From an uncultured Eubacteriales bacterium (lineage in GTDB: Bacteria; Bacillota; Clostridia; Christensenellales; CAG-138): DNA of 64,000 bases. Of the stretch, positions 42,947 to 51,404 are shown in pieces; positions within the stretch are counted from its first letter, which is position 1; each line of letters opens with the position of its first letter. The translations under genes were made by a program, and so were the position numbers. The DNA lies in the NCBI GenBank assembly GCA_900546845.1, contig UREK01000012.1:1-64000 (forward strand), given 5' to 3'. The notes beneath the pieces were generated by a model. It was not told the origin of the DNA. It made no database searches and was given only the letters and a program-made list of their open reading frames with translations.

Positions 42947-43984
42947 ATGCGCCGCTATCCGTTCCCCAAGATTGATCTGCATCTGCACCTGGACGGCTCC
43001 ATGCTGCCGGAAACCGCCTGGGAGCTTGCGCGTGAGCGCGGCGTCCCCATGCCGGCAGGCACGCTGGAAGAGTTCCGCACATTCCTCGTCGTCACAGCCG
43101 ATTGCCGCAGCGTAAACGAATACCTCATGCGCTTCGAAATACCGCTCTCCATCCTGCAGGATAAGGCTTCCCTCGCCCGGGTGACGCGGGAGCTGATCGA
43201 GCTGCTCGCCGCCCAGGAGCTTGCGTATGCGGAAATCCGCTTCGCGCCGCAACTGCACACACGCAAGGGGCTCACGCAGCGCGACGCGGTCGAGGCAGTG
43301 CTCGAAGGGATGCGTTCGGGGGTTGCGAAATGCCCTTCGATCGGGATCGGAATCCTGCTGTGCGCGATGTGCGTGGGGACGGCGGAGGCCAACGCGGCGG
43401 AAAACCTGCTGACGGTGGAGCTCGCGCGGGAATTCCTCGGCCAGGGCGTAGTTGGCGTAGACCTTGCGGGCGCGGAGGGGATCGTCCCGCTCGAGGACTT
43501 CGCGCCCATTTTCGCGCGGGCGCGCGAGCTCAGCGTGCCCTTTACCTGCCATGCCGGGGACAGTCAGGGTCCGGACACAGTCCAGGCCGCGCTCGACTTC
43601 GGCGCGAAACGGATCGGCCATGGCCACCACATCGCGTTGGACCGCTCGCTTTGCGCGCGCGCCATCCGGGACGGGGTGACGCTTGAAATCTGCCCCACGA
43701 GCAACATCCAGTGCGAAACGCAGCCTTCCTATGAGGCGCATCCGCTCAAGCGGCTGATCGACATGGGCGTTCCCTGCACGATCAACACGGATAATATGAT
43801 TCTTTCGGGCATCGACCTCAACAAGGAATATGACCACTGCGTCAACGAGATGGGCCTTAGCTATGCGGATCTGATCCGCTGCAACATCAACAGCGTCCGC
43901 GCTGCCTTTCTGGATGACGTCCGGAAAGCCGCGCTGATTGAGGAGCTGCTCGCCTGCCTGGAATCGTTTCCCGGCAAAAAATGA
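42947..43984 (+). CDS. add: Adenosine deaminase
   Basis: A 345-residue zinc hydrolase turning adenosine into inosine. PKIDLHLHLDGSMLPETAWELA carries the two metal histidines; FTCHAGDSQGPDTVQAALDFGAKRIGHGHHIALD near 200-235 holds further catalytic residues, and LEICPTSNIQ plus CTINTDNMILSG the last metal ligand. AAAGGAG lies 8 bases before the ATG at 42947; the longer frame overlaps the lipoprotein gene. Adenine deaminase activity is a possible alternative. Confidence 0.92.
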   Translation: MRRYPFPKIDLHLHLDGSMLPETAWELARERGVPMPAGTLEEFRTFLVVTADCRSVNEYLMRFEIPLSILQDKASLARVTRELIELLAAQELAYAEIRFAPQLHTRKGLTQRDAVEAVLEGMRSGVAKCPSIGIGILLCAMCVGTAEANAAENLLTVELAREFLGQGVVGVDLAGAEGIVPLEDFAPIFARARELSVPFTCHAGDSQGPDTVQAALDFGAKRIGHGHHIALDRSLCARAIRDGVTLEICPTSNIQCETQPSYEAHPLKRLIDMGVPCTINTDNMILSGIDLNKEYDHCVNEMGLSYADLIRCNINSVRAAFLDDVRKAALIEELLACLESFPGKK

Positions 43985-44060
43985 TTGGTTTCCTCCAAAA
44001 AGGGCTTGACGGATTCCGCCGCGCATGGTATTATAATCCTTGCCGCAATGCGGCTTACGT

Positions 44061-44136
<76 letters not shown>

Positions 44137-44173
44137 AATGATGCGCACGTCGTAAGATGTGCGCATCCCATAT

Positions 44174-44250
44174 GGCGGCGTAGCTCAGTTGGCTAGAGCA
44201 TTCGGTTCATACCCGGAGTGTCATGTGTTCGAGTCACATCGCCGCTACCA
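44174..44250 (+). tRNA. Elongator tRNA-Met (CAU), island integration target
   Basis: A 77-base cloverleaf from GGCGGCGTAGCTCAG to CGCCGCTACCA with anticodon CAT in GGTTCATACC. Its last 44 bases before the terminal A (44206-44249) recur at 58299-58342. An elongator Met identity is more likely than the lysidine-modified Ile type, judged from the acceptor and anticodon stems. Confidence 0.94.
44206..44249 (+). repeat. Left attachment site (attL), inside tRNA-Met
   Basis: A 44-base sequence running from TTCATACCCGG to CGCCGCTACC, identical to 58299-58342. It covers the anticodon loop to the 3' end of the tRNA, the classic target of tyrosine integrases. Confidence 0.93.
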
Positions 44251-44254
44251 TCGG

Positions 44255-44279
44255 AAAAGTCCCTAAGTTAGGGGCTTTT
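44255..44279 (+). terminator. Terminator after tRNA-Met
   Basis: AAAAGTCCC and GGGGCTTTT form a 9-bp stem (one G-T) with a TAAGTTA loop and then TTCTGTTTTT. It lies on the island side of attL, so the island supplies the tRNA's terminator. Confidence 0.8.
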
Positions 44280-44332
44280 TCTGTTTTTGTTCATCTCAAC
44301 TCAACCCCGTTTCGGCAACATTTTGGCAACTA

Positions 44333-44456
44333 TTCATCATGGAGTTCATCATGAGATGATAAACGGGGGTTGAGAAGCCACCCATGAGCCAGTGGAGAGC
44401 AAAAAGAGAGCAGGGGTTCATCATTCGGAAAATCCCGAAATGATGAACTCCTGCTC
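44333..44456. repeat. TTCATCAT repeats near attL (candidate integrase arm sites)
   Basis: TTCATCAT at 44333-44340, 44345-44352 and 44417-44424, and the inverse ATGATGAA at 44440-44447. The last two lie in an 18-bp inverted repeat (GAGCAGG...CCTGCTC, about 44408-44456). Similar motifs occur near the other end of the island. The rest of 44280-44690 shows no supportable gene. Confidence 0.5.
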
Positions 44457-44690
44457 CGAAAATCCGGGGTGGACACACCATCAACTGCTGGGTGTGTGGA
44501 GGGAGAAATCCCAGAATATATTCGTTATAGTGAAAATAAAAGGGAGTTACGCAAGCTACCACTGCCGAAACCAGGTAGACACGTCCGAAACGGGCCTTGC
44601 TTCTCCTCCCTAAACTAATATAGTCTAAAGAACGATATATCGCAATATCGATATTCAATCATGAGCTTCATGACTGCTTTACTATTTTCC

Positions 44691-45819
44691 TCACGCTCCC
44701 AGATGCTTATTCAGCGCATCCACCGCAGCCTGTTCCTTCCCCTCCGAGAGATGGGTATAGATTTTCAGCGTGACTTGGATATCGCTATGGCCAAGGAACT
44801 TCTGCGCCGATTTCACATCCACTCCCGCATCGTAGAGGGTTGAGGCCATCGTATGCCTCAACTGGTGGGCGCTGAACTCCTTCAGCGTCTGCACCTTCGG
44901 CCTGCTCCGGCTGGCGTCCCTTCCCCCGGCTTTGAGGTTGAGATAATGGAGGTAGCTGTCCCACGCTACATTGTAAGCGGTGTGCGTCATGAGTTCCCCC
45001 TTTACTGAGGGACAAACATATTCGGATTCAGCATTATCCTTTGCCTTTTGAAGCAATGGGATTATCTTTTTTCGGGATAGGAACTGTTCGTATTCCCGTC
45101 TTCGTCTTCGGTGTTTTAATGGACACGCTGTTGTTGTGGAAAGCCACGGCTTTGTTCACCGTAAGCCTCTCGGCTTCCAAATCAATATCCTCCCACTTTA
45201 GGGCAAGCAGCTCGCCCTTACGGATTCCCGTGTAGAGCATGATCAGCACGGGGATGCCCATGCGGTGGCCTTCGCAGGTATCAAAAACTAGCTTGCGGGT
45301 GGCTTTATCAATAGGCTCCCGCTCCTCGGCCTCGGTCTTGGGCACCGTCACCTTGGCGAACACATTCCTGTGAATTAGGTCATTTTCCACCGCAGCTTCA
45401 AGAACTTGGGCAGCGGTCTGTTTGATCTCGGTCATGGTTTTGCTGGAATACCCCTTTTCAGCCAAGCCATTGATAACCATCTTCAGATGTAGGGGCTTGA
45501 GCTCCCGCAGCTTCATATTGCCGATGCTGGGATTGAGATGCTTTTCAAGAACGGATTCGTAGCGGCGGTAGGATGATCCGCCAGCCAGATTGCATTTGTA
45601 CTGCGTCAGCCAGAGCTTCCCCATCTCAGAGAATGTCATATCCAGATTGGCCACGTCCATGCCCTGTTCCTGCTGGCGCTTGAATTCCGCCACCAGCGCA
45701 TCAACCTCCTTGAGGGTGGTGGCAGTGAAGAACTTACGGATGGGCTTTCCGTTCTCATCTACTCCGATTTTCACAGACCGCTGATAGCGGCCATTTTTCT
45801 GTTTTTTTGCGGTTGCCAT
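44691..45819 (-). pseudogene. int: Tyrosine recombinase/integrase with a frameshift
   Basis: The protein begins MATAKKQKNGRYQRSVKIGVDENGKPIRKFF (AP2-like arm-binding region), followed by a SAM-like core-binding domain (about residues 60-165) and the catalytic domain. The first catalytic arginine is in MLYTGIRKGELLALKW. At 45067-45072 a run of six A (minus strand) carries one base too many: frame one ends at 45034, while the true continuation PKKIIPLLQKAKDNAESEY runs to 44691 with HQLRHTMAS, FLGHSDIQVTLKIYTHLS and the nucleophile tyrosine. All catalytic residues exist across the two frames. A sequencing error, slippage or real loss are all possible. Confidence 0.85.
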
Positions 45820-45994
45820 TGGCTTTTTCCTCCGTTTCTCGTTAGGTTGGTGTGTGATGTTAGCGTGGAACCCACCGTAAGTCAAGTCTTGTGTGTCGTA
45901 GTTTCAAATAGATATGAACTGTCTGCGAATTGGGGATAGCTTTCCTCCCAGTTTGCTGGTATTGTCCTTTGTCAGCAAGAATAAGGAGGCCCTC

Positions 45995-46339
45995 ATGCGG
46001 CAGATTTTGGAATCCCTGTACGATATCTTTTACGAGCCGCTGCCCGAAGCAGAGCTAAAGCAATCCGTGAATGAATGCCACTGGCAGCTCATCGACAGGC
46101 TGGAGAAGCCGGAACGCAAGCTGGTACTGAGGATCATAGACGCGCAAGACCAAATCGCGGAAAACCTCTCAACTGACAGCTTCATCGCCGGATTCCAACT
46201 GGCATGGCGGCTGGCAAGTGAATTATATCTCCGGGAAAAGGAGCGTCCGACGCGGGTGCGAAAGCCCAGACCGGACGCTCTTTTCATCCCAGAGGAGAGC
46301 AATGACGAGGAGGACGGAGAACTCCGCCCTCTCGTCTGA
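45995..46339 (+). CDS. DUF6809-like small protein A
   Basis: A 114-residue soluble acidic protein, MRQILESLYDIFYEPLPEAELKQSVNECHWQLIDRLEKPERKL, ending DEEDGELRPLV. It resembles the second gene at 46934-47227 in its start, its FIAGFQLAWRLASEL segment (FIDGFRLGAKLMLAAL in the other) and its end. I recall such proteins as DUF6809 in clostridial mobile elements; function unknown. AAGGAGG precedes the ATG. Its leader contains TTGCTG...CAGCAA (45953-45978). Confidence 0.75.
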   Translation: MRQILESLYDIFYEPLPEAELKQSVNECHWQLIDRLEKPERKLVLRIIDAQDQIAENLSTDSFIAGFQLAWRLASELYLREKERPTRVRKPRPDALFIPEESNDEEDGELRPLV

Positions 46340-46385
46340 GGCCACGTGGCCCCACGTGTGCCCCCGTGTGCGATTCTTATGGGCT

Positions 46386-46651
46386 GGGTGGCATAACCTG
46401 CCACCCTTCCCCGTTGAACGCAGCTTGGGGCGTTTGTGCGTGAAATCTTCTCCCGCCCAATACCCCTCTACAATATAGACGCTGGGAGAAGGGTTTTGTA
46501 AACCGATCGGGTTCGGCAAAACTGCCCAACCCGATTCGCAAATAATCTCCTCTTCTCAGCGCCACCTTCGGACAACATTGTCCAAAGGTTCTAACCTCTT
46601 GGCATTCTTGCCAAAAGGTTAGGATCGGAGATGGCAACGGTGCCATCTCCG
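46386..46651. repeat. Array of hairpins sharing a GGCA-loop-TGCC tip
   Basis: Four hairpins in 266 bases: 46386-46406 (GGGTGGCA-TAACC-TGCCACCC), 46506-46535 (ATCGGGTT, mismatch, GGCA-AAAC-TGCC, mismatch, AACCCGAT), 46593-46620 (AACCT, mismatch, TTGGCA-TTCT-TGCCAA, mismatch, AGGTT) and 46626-46651 (11-bp stem CGGAGATGGCA, loop ACGG, then GGTTTTC). Stems differ, but the tip GGCA-N4/5-TGCC is shared. GGACAA-CA-TTGTCC (46570-46583) and a wider CTTCTCCC/GGGAGAAG pair (46447-46491) lie between. No gene is supportable in 46340-46933. Confidence 0.7.
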
Positions 46652-46740
46652 GTTTTCATGCCCAAAAATACGGCGGCATTGCTCCAACGCCTGAAAACAG
46701 GAGGCATACCGGGATAAAATGTTAAGCCGCAGGATGGAAA

Positions 46741-46815
46741 ATCAAGGTTGGACAACGTTGGACAACCTTGATCCTGCTTTATATCATGTTACTACCATTT
46801 TGTGGTAGTAACATG
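46741..46815. repeat. Two long perfect inverted repeats upstream of DUF6809-like gene B
   Basis: ATCAAGGTTG (46741-46750) with CAACCTTGAT (46763-46772), enclosing GGACAAC repeats; and CATGTTACTACCA (46785-46797) with TGGTAGTAACATG (46803-46815), a 13-bp arm and 5-base loop. A further half-site TTACTACCATG follows near 46831. They could be operators, iterons or a transfer-origin type structure. Confidence 0.65.
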
Positions 46816-46933
46816 GTGCTTTCTGCCGTATTTACTACCATGAAACTATCATGAGACTGTTCGTGAAATGGGACTAGCTTTCTTTCTGGATTGCTGATAT
46901 TGTTTATTGTCAGCAAAGACGGAGGTCAAAATC

Positions 46934-47227
46934 ATGCGAAAGATTCTGGAGGATCTTTACTACGGTAACATCGCTCCCAACGCAAAGACTTTTTCGAAAA
47001 ACTCTCCTTACGCCAAGGCCATGGACAAGCTGGACAAGAGCGATGCCTATCTGCAAGGGGTGCTGGATGAGGAAGGCAAGGCCATGCTCAAGGCCTTCGA
47101 GGATGCCCAGAGCGAGGTCAGCGACATCGGCATTGTGGAAGCCTTTATTGACGGCTTCCGACTTGGGGCAAAGCTCATGCTGGCGGCGCTCAGCGAGGAT
47201 GACGGCGAGCTGCGGCCGCTGATTTAA
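46934..47227 (+). CDS. DUF6809-like small protein B
   Basis: A 97-residue acidic helical protein, MRKILEDLYYGNIAPNAKTFSKNSPYAKAMDKLDKSDAYLQGVLDEEGKAMLKAFEDAQSEV, ending EDDGELRPLI. Paralogue of the 45995-46339 product, with which it also shares its leader: TTGCTGA (46891-46897) and TCAGCAA (46910-46916) form a 7-bp inverted repeat before the GGAGG. Function unknown. Confidence 0.78.
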   Translation: MRKILEDLYYGNIAPNAKTFSKNSPYAKAMDKLDKSDAYLQGVLDEEGKAMLKAFEDAQSEVSDIGIVEAFIDGFRLGAKLMLAALSEDDGELRPLI

Positions 47228-47398
47228 AGAGCGCTAAATTTGATACTGAAAAGTAGGCAACTTTACTATCCGCAAGCCCCTGAGCGCTAAGCCTGACTAC
47301 TTTCGGCCACGGGAAAACTATCTGTGAAATGGGGGGTTCCCTTTCCAAAGGTTCCGGTCTATTGTGTTGTTGCAAAAAAACGACAGGAGGAACCGAAC

Positions 47399-48063
47399 AT
47401 GAGAAGATTGGGAACGCTGGTCATGGTCATCTTGCTCATCACAGGATGCAACGCAATGCAGCCCAACATGGAAGAAACGAAGTTGCTGTGGCGAGAAACT
47501 GAGAAAAATATGCAGGCGTGGGCACTCCCGACAAAGACAGAAGCCAGCCCTGCCGAAAAGCTCCAGATCATACCGGAGCCAACAGTAGAAATACCGCAGA
47601 AAACGCCCACACCAACCGAAGAACCTGCATCGCAACCGCCCACACCAACGCCGATACCGGACCAGGATAAAACCGTACAGGAAAGCACCGGCTATCACGA
47701 ACAGACTACGCCCCAACAAGAGGAAAAACCAGAGATAATCGACTGGCCCTACATCACCTGTCCGCCGGAACCATCCTCCACACCTGAAATAGACTTGCCT
47801 TACATCACCGCTCCGGAAGTGCCCACCTACACCGGAACCTGAACCCACAGAACCAACGCAAGAAGAACCCATACCAACGCCCCAGCTCATCCCGGACGTC
47901 CCTGCCGACCCTACCCCGGAACCAACGGAACAGCCAGCTGAGCAGCCCGCTGCCGGCTATGCCGAATGCTCCTGCGGGGCAAGGCTGACCCCGGAGGAAG
48001 TCTTACCCCCACATGAAAGCCTACGCCATGAACGGCGAAAGCCACAGCTGCCGGGCATACTGA
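47399..48063 (+). pseudogene. Proline-rich lipoprotein gene with two frameshifts
   Basis: The intact part (147 codons to 47842) has a lipoprotein signal, MRRLGTLVMVILLITGC, and a Pro/Thr/Glu-rich wall-spanning region. At about 47838 the Pro/Glu-rich reading continues in the next frame (PEPEPTEPTQEEP to YAECSCGARLTPEEV), and near 48010 it shifts again to reach HMKAYAMNGESHSC and a stop at 48063. So the original protein was about 220 residues with a C-terminal C-x-C...H...H-x-C pattern that may bind metal. AGGAGG precedes the start. Its leader resembles those of the two DUF6809-like genes. Confidence 0.65.
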
Positions 48064-48436
48064 GCCGAACTCCCCCCACGGACCTGCGCAAGCGGGCCCA
48101 TCATTTTTCTTTGAAAGCCTTCAAACCAAGGCTTTCAATCCCCTACCACATCAACACAGCCTGCTTCAGCGGGCCGGAAGGCGGCGCCATCGGCGCTGCC
48201 TTAGCAGGCATAGCAAAAATGTACATTTTGCGCCGCCTGTCGGGTGTCCCCGAACCCCTATGACGCTGATGGGCGGAGAAAGGCTTGGCTTTTTCGCAAA
48301 TCAGACGCAGTTGAGATATTCAACACAATATTTAAATATGCCGATATTGGTTGAAGAATCGAGAAAAAACTGATAAAATGTTATATTCATAATCGTGTCT
48401 TAGGCGATGCTGTTTTGATGTGCGGAGGGATTCTGG
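48064..48436 (+). other. Noncoding or decayed stretch before the restriction system
   Basis: No solid gene. A 37-codon frame at 48260-48373 reads MTLMGGERLGFFANQTQLRYSTQ and could be the tail of a lost gene. CTTTGAAAGCC and GGCTTTCAA near 48110-48140 are short repeats. AT-rich DNA at 48320-48400 probably contains the promoter of the XRE-hsdMSR operon. Confidence 0.4.
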
Positions 48437-48664
48437 ATGGCATATTCTTATAACCGGCTCTGGAAACTCATGATCGATAAAAAGATCAACAAAACAGCCT
48501 TGCGGCGTGAAGCCGGAATCACATCCAACGCCATGGCAAAACTGGGAAAAGACTTGCCGGTCAACGTGGAAGTGCTGGCAAAGATTTGCCGCGTCCTCGA
48601 TTGTACGGTGGACGATATTATGGAGATTTTGCCCGATAAAGATGTGGGTACCGGCAACCAATAG
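48437..48664 (+). CDS. Small XRE helix-turn-helix regulator
   Basis: A 75-residue Cro/C1-type protein of the YozG/HTH-26 type: YNRLWKLMIDKKINKTALRREAGITSNAMAKLGKDLPVNVEVLAKICRVLDCTVDDIMEILPD. It sits 23 bases before hsdM in the same orientation, a position where such regulators commonly control restriction-modification timing. GCGGAGGGA precedes the ATG. Confidence 0.88.
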   Translation: MAYSYNRLWKLMIDKKINKTALRREAGITSNAMAKLGKDLPVNVEVLAKICRVLDCTVDDIMEILPDKDVGTGNQ

Positions 48665-48687
48665 TATAACAGGAAAGGTATCGCCCA

Positions 48688-50292
48688 ATGGCAAAGAAAA
48701 AGACCGAGGAAAAACTAAACCTGGAGGCTGTCCTGTTCAAATGCCGTGACATATTGCGTCAGGCGCGTAATTCCGGCTCTTTCTTTGAAAAGCGGGACAT
48801 GATGCTTACGCTTGTGTTCCTGCGCTTCATCGGAGAAAAGTTTGAGGATGGCATTGCAAAACTGCGTCAGGATTTAATCGCACAGGAACTTGATCCGGAT
48901 GATGAAAATATCTGGGCGGCGTTTTTTGAGGACGCCACCTTTACGGACGGCACATATAACCTGCCTGTGGAAGCCCGTTGGTCTACGATCATCAAGACGC
49001 CTGCACCGGGTCTCAATGTGGCTCTGGATACCGCCCTGCACAGCCTTGCCGCCAGCAGCGAACAGCTCAAAGGCTGTTTTGTGGAGGGTACGTTTACCGC
49101 ACGGAACCTTGCGCCCAATGATATTAAAAAGATCGTTGACGAGGTCAATAAGATCAGCCATAAAACATTTGGGGAAGAAAAGGATCTGATCGGCCGCGTC
49201 TATGAATACTTCCTCAAGGAGTTTGCTGTAAACGCAACGAAGGAAGAAGGCGAATTCTATACGCCCCACGATGTGGTGCAGCTGATCGCCACCATGATCG
49301 AGCCCTTTGACGGCACGCTGTATGATCCCTGCTGCGGCTCCGGCGGCATGTTCATCCAGAGCGCAGCGCTTGTGAAAGCGAAGAAAGGGGATATCAGCCG
49401 CATCAATATTTATGGGCAGGAGAAGGAGCCCGCCACGCACCGGCTGGCGAAGATGAATCTCGCCCTGCGTGGGATCAGCCATCATCTTGGCGAGACAAGC
49501 GATTCCTCCTTTACCCGGGACCTGCATAAGGGCTTATATTTTGATTACATCATGGCGAACCCGCCCTTCAATCTGAAAGGCTGGTATGACGCCAACTTGA
49601 AAAACGATCCCCGCTGGGCGGACTATACAACGCCGCCGGAAAGCAATGCAAACTATGCCTGGATTCTGCACATGCTTTTCCACCTGAAGGCGCTCAACGG
49701 TGTTGCCGGGTTTCTTTTGGCCAACGGCGCTCTGGGCGACAGCGATACCCTGGAGATACGGAAAAAGCTGATCCAGAACGACAAGGTGGAAGCCATCGTC
49801 ATCCTCCCCCGCGAGTTGTTCATCACAACGGATATCAGCGTGACACTCTGGATATTGAACCAGAACAAAAAAGGCGGCGCCTACCACGAACGGAACCTGC
49901 GCAACCGGGAACATGAGATCCTCTTTATGGATTTGCGCACATGGACGGAGAACCCGGTCAAAGGCGAGAACAAAAAGAAGGTTTGCCTGACCACGGAGCA
50001 GATACAGCGGGCGGCGGACATCTACCACACATGGCAAAGCCAAGGGACAGACGGCGCGAAATACGCTGTGCCGGAGCTTTACCGCAGCGTCAGCATGGAT
50101 GAGATCGAAAAGCAGGGTTGGAGTCTTGTGCCCAGCAAGTATATCGAATTCATCGACCACGACTTGGATATCGATTTCCACACAGAAATGCGCCGCATAC
50201 AGCAGGAGATGCGGGAGCTTCTGGCGCAGGAAAAGCAGTCTCAAAGGATGCTGGAGAATGCTTTCAGGGGGATTGAGTATGGGATTGAGTAA
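48688..50292 (+). CDS. hsdM: Type I restriction-modification methyltransferase subunit
   Basis: A 534-residue N6-adenine methyltransferase. An N-terminal helical domain (DILRQARNSGSFFEKRDMMLTLVFLRFIGEKFED) precedes GEFYTPHDVVQLIATMIEPFDGTLYDPCCGSGGMF (AdoMet motif, D213 onward) and the catalytic N291-P-P-F294 (IMANPPFNLKG). It forms the methylase with HsdS and protects the host DNA. The hsdS start lies inside its last codons. Confidence 0.97.
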   Translation: MAKKKTEEKLNLEAVLFKCRDILRQARNSGSFFEKRDMMLTLVFLRFIGEKFEDGIAKLRQDLIAQELDPDDENIWAAFFEDATFTDGTYNLPVEARWSTIIKTPAPGLNVALDTALHSLAASSEQLKGCFVEGTFTARNLAPNDIKKIVDEVNKISHKTFGEEKDLIGRVYEYFLKEFAVNATKEEGEFYTPHDVVQLIATMIEPFDGTLYDPCCGSGGMFIQSAALVKAKKGDISRINIYGQEKEPATHRLAKMNLALRGISHHLGETSDSSFTRDLHKGLYFDYIMANPPFNLKGWYDANLKNDPRWADYTTPPESNANYAWILHMLFHLKALNGVAGFLLANGALGDSDTLEIRKKLIQNDKVEAIVILPRELFITTDISVTLWILNQNKKGGAYHERNLRNREHEILFMDLRTWTENPVKGENKKKVCLTTEQIQRAADIYHTWQSQGTDGAKYAVPELYRSVSMDEIEKQGWSLVPSKYIEFIDHDLDIDFHTEMRRIQQEMRELLAQEKQSQRMLENAFRGIEYGIE

Positions 50293-51400
50293 ATACACCA
50301 TAGGTCAGCTCATAGAACTTACGACCGAAACGAATGAAAACCATTTTTTTGAAGCAGCTGATGTTAGAGGAATGACTATCACAAAGCAAATCATTCCTAC
50401 AAAGGCGGATTTATCAACTGCTGACTTAACAAATTTTTTAGTTATACATCCTAATGAATTTGTTTTTAATCCCCGGACTCATGGTAAACATATCGGTTTT
50501 GGTTTTAATGATACCACCGAGAGCTTTATTATTTCTTGGAATAATATTGGATTTAGAGTAAAGGAGGTAATGAAAGATATCGTTTCTCCGGAATACTTGT
50601 TTTTGCATTTCAACAGAGACGAATGGGATCGAGAAGCGTGTTTCCGCTCTTGGGGAAGTTCTACTGAGGTGTTTACGTGGGATGCATTATGTGAAATGGT
50701 ATTAGATCTTCCCGACCTCCCAACCCAGCAAAAATATGTAGCCATCTACAAAGCCATGCTTGCCAATCAGCAGAGCTATGAGCGTGGGCTGGAGGATTTA
50801 AGGCTTACATTTGATGCACTTATTGGTGAAACTAAGCATAAATTCCCTTTCAAGCCTGTTAGAGAGCTTTTAAGAGAAGTTGATAATCGCAACGAAAACG
50901 GTACAATTACAGATGTGCAAGGCATCAATATTCTGAAGCAATTTATGCCTTCGGTCGCAGATACCAATGGCGTAGACTTGACAAAATATAAACTTGTAAA
51001 GAAGAATCAATTTGCTTTTTCGGGAATGCAGACAGGGAGAGATGAGTGTATTCGAATTGCACTTCATCAGGAAGATGCCCCTATTATCATTTCGCCGGCG
51101 TATACTGTTTTTGAACGCAAAGATGATACCGTGTGTGACGAATACATTTTGATGTGGTTTTCTCGAAAGGAAAGCGATCGGCGCGGATGGTTCATGAGCG
51201 ATTCAAGCATTCGCTCCAATCTTGATTTAGATAGGTTTTATGAGACGGAGTTGCCAATACCCGATAAGAAAACTCAACAAGCAATTGTGGATATATTCAA
51301 CATCTATGCTGCCCGTAGAAGCATCAACGAGCAGTTAAAAGCTCAAATCAAGGAAATCTGCCCGATCCTGATTCGGGGATCGTTGCAAAACGGAGGATAA
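50279..51400 (+). CDS. hsdS: Type I restriction-modification specificity subunit
   Basis: A 373-residue protein with two target-recognition domains. Domain 1 spans about 1-140 and ends at the conserved helix DLPTQQKYVAIYKAMLANQQSYERGLEDLRLTFDALI (about 147-183). Domain 2 spans about 190-325 and ends at PDKKTQQAIVDIFNIYAARRSINEQLKAQIKEICPIL. The recognition domains are AT-rich compared with the flanking genes, as often seen when TRDs are exchanged. Overlaps hsdM by 14 bases; 4 bases before hsdR. The recognition sequence cannot be predicted. Confidence 0.93.
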   Translation: MGLSKYTIGQLIELTTETNENHFFEAADVRGMTITKQIIPTKADLSTADLTNFLVIHPNEFVFNPRTHGKHIGFGFNDTTESFIISWNNIGFRVKEVMKDIVSPEYLFLHFNRDEWDREACFRSWGSSTEVFTWDALCEMVLDLPDLPTQQKYVAIYKAMLANQQSYERGLEDLRLTFDALIGETKHKFPFKPVRELLREVDNRNENGTITDVQGINILKQFMPSVADTNGVDLTKYKLVKKNQFAFSGMQTGRDECIRIALHQEDAPIIISPAYTVFERKDDTVCDEYILMWFSRKESDRRGWFMSDSSIRSNLDLDRFYETELPIPDKKTQQAIVDIFNIYAARRSINEQLKAQIKEICPILIRGSLQNGG

Positions 51401-51404
51401 GGCC

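Noticed and set aside
44296..44658. 120-codon minus-strand frame between tRNA-Met and the integrase
   Set aside because: It runs through the TTCATCAT repeats and the attL-side hairpin and has no ribosome-binding site or recognisable features.
45067..45072. Programmed -1 frameshift in the integrase
   Set aside because: A -1 shift at the A6 tract leads at once to a stop codon; only a +1 change rejoins the catalytic part.
46223..46646. Two minus-strand frames in the hairpin-rich island region
   Set aside because: They overlap the array of inverted repeats and the end of a real gene, with no start signals.
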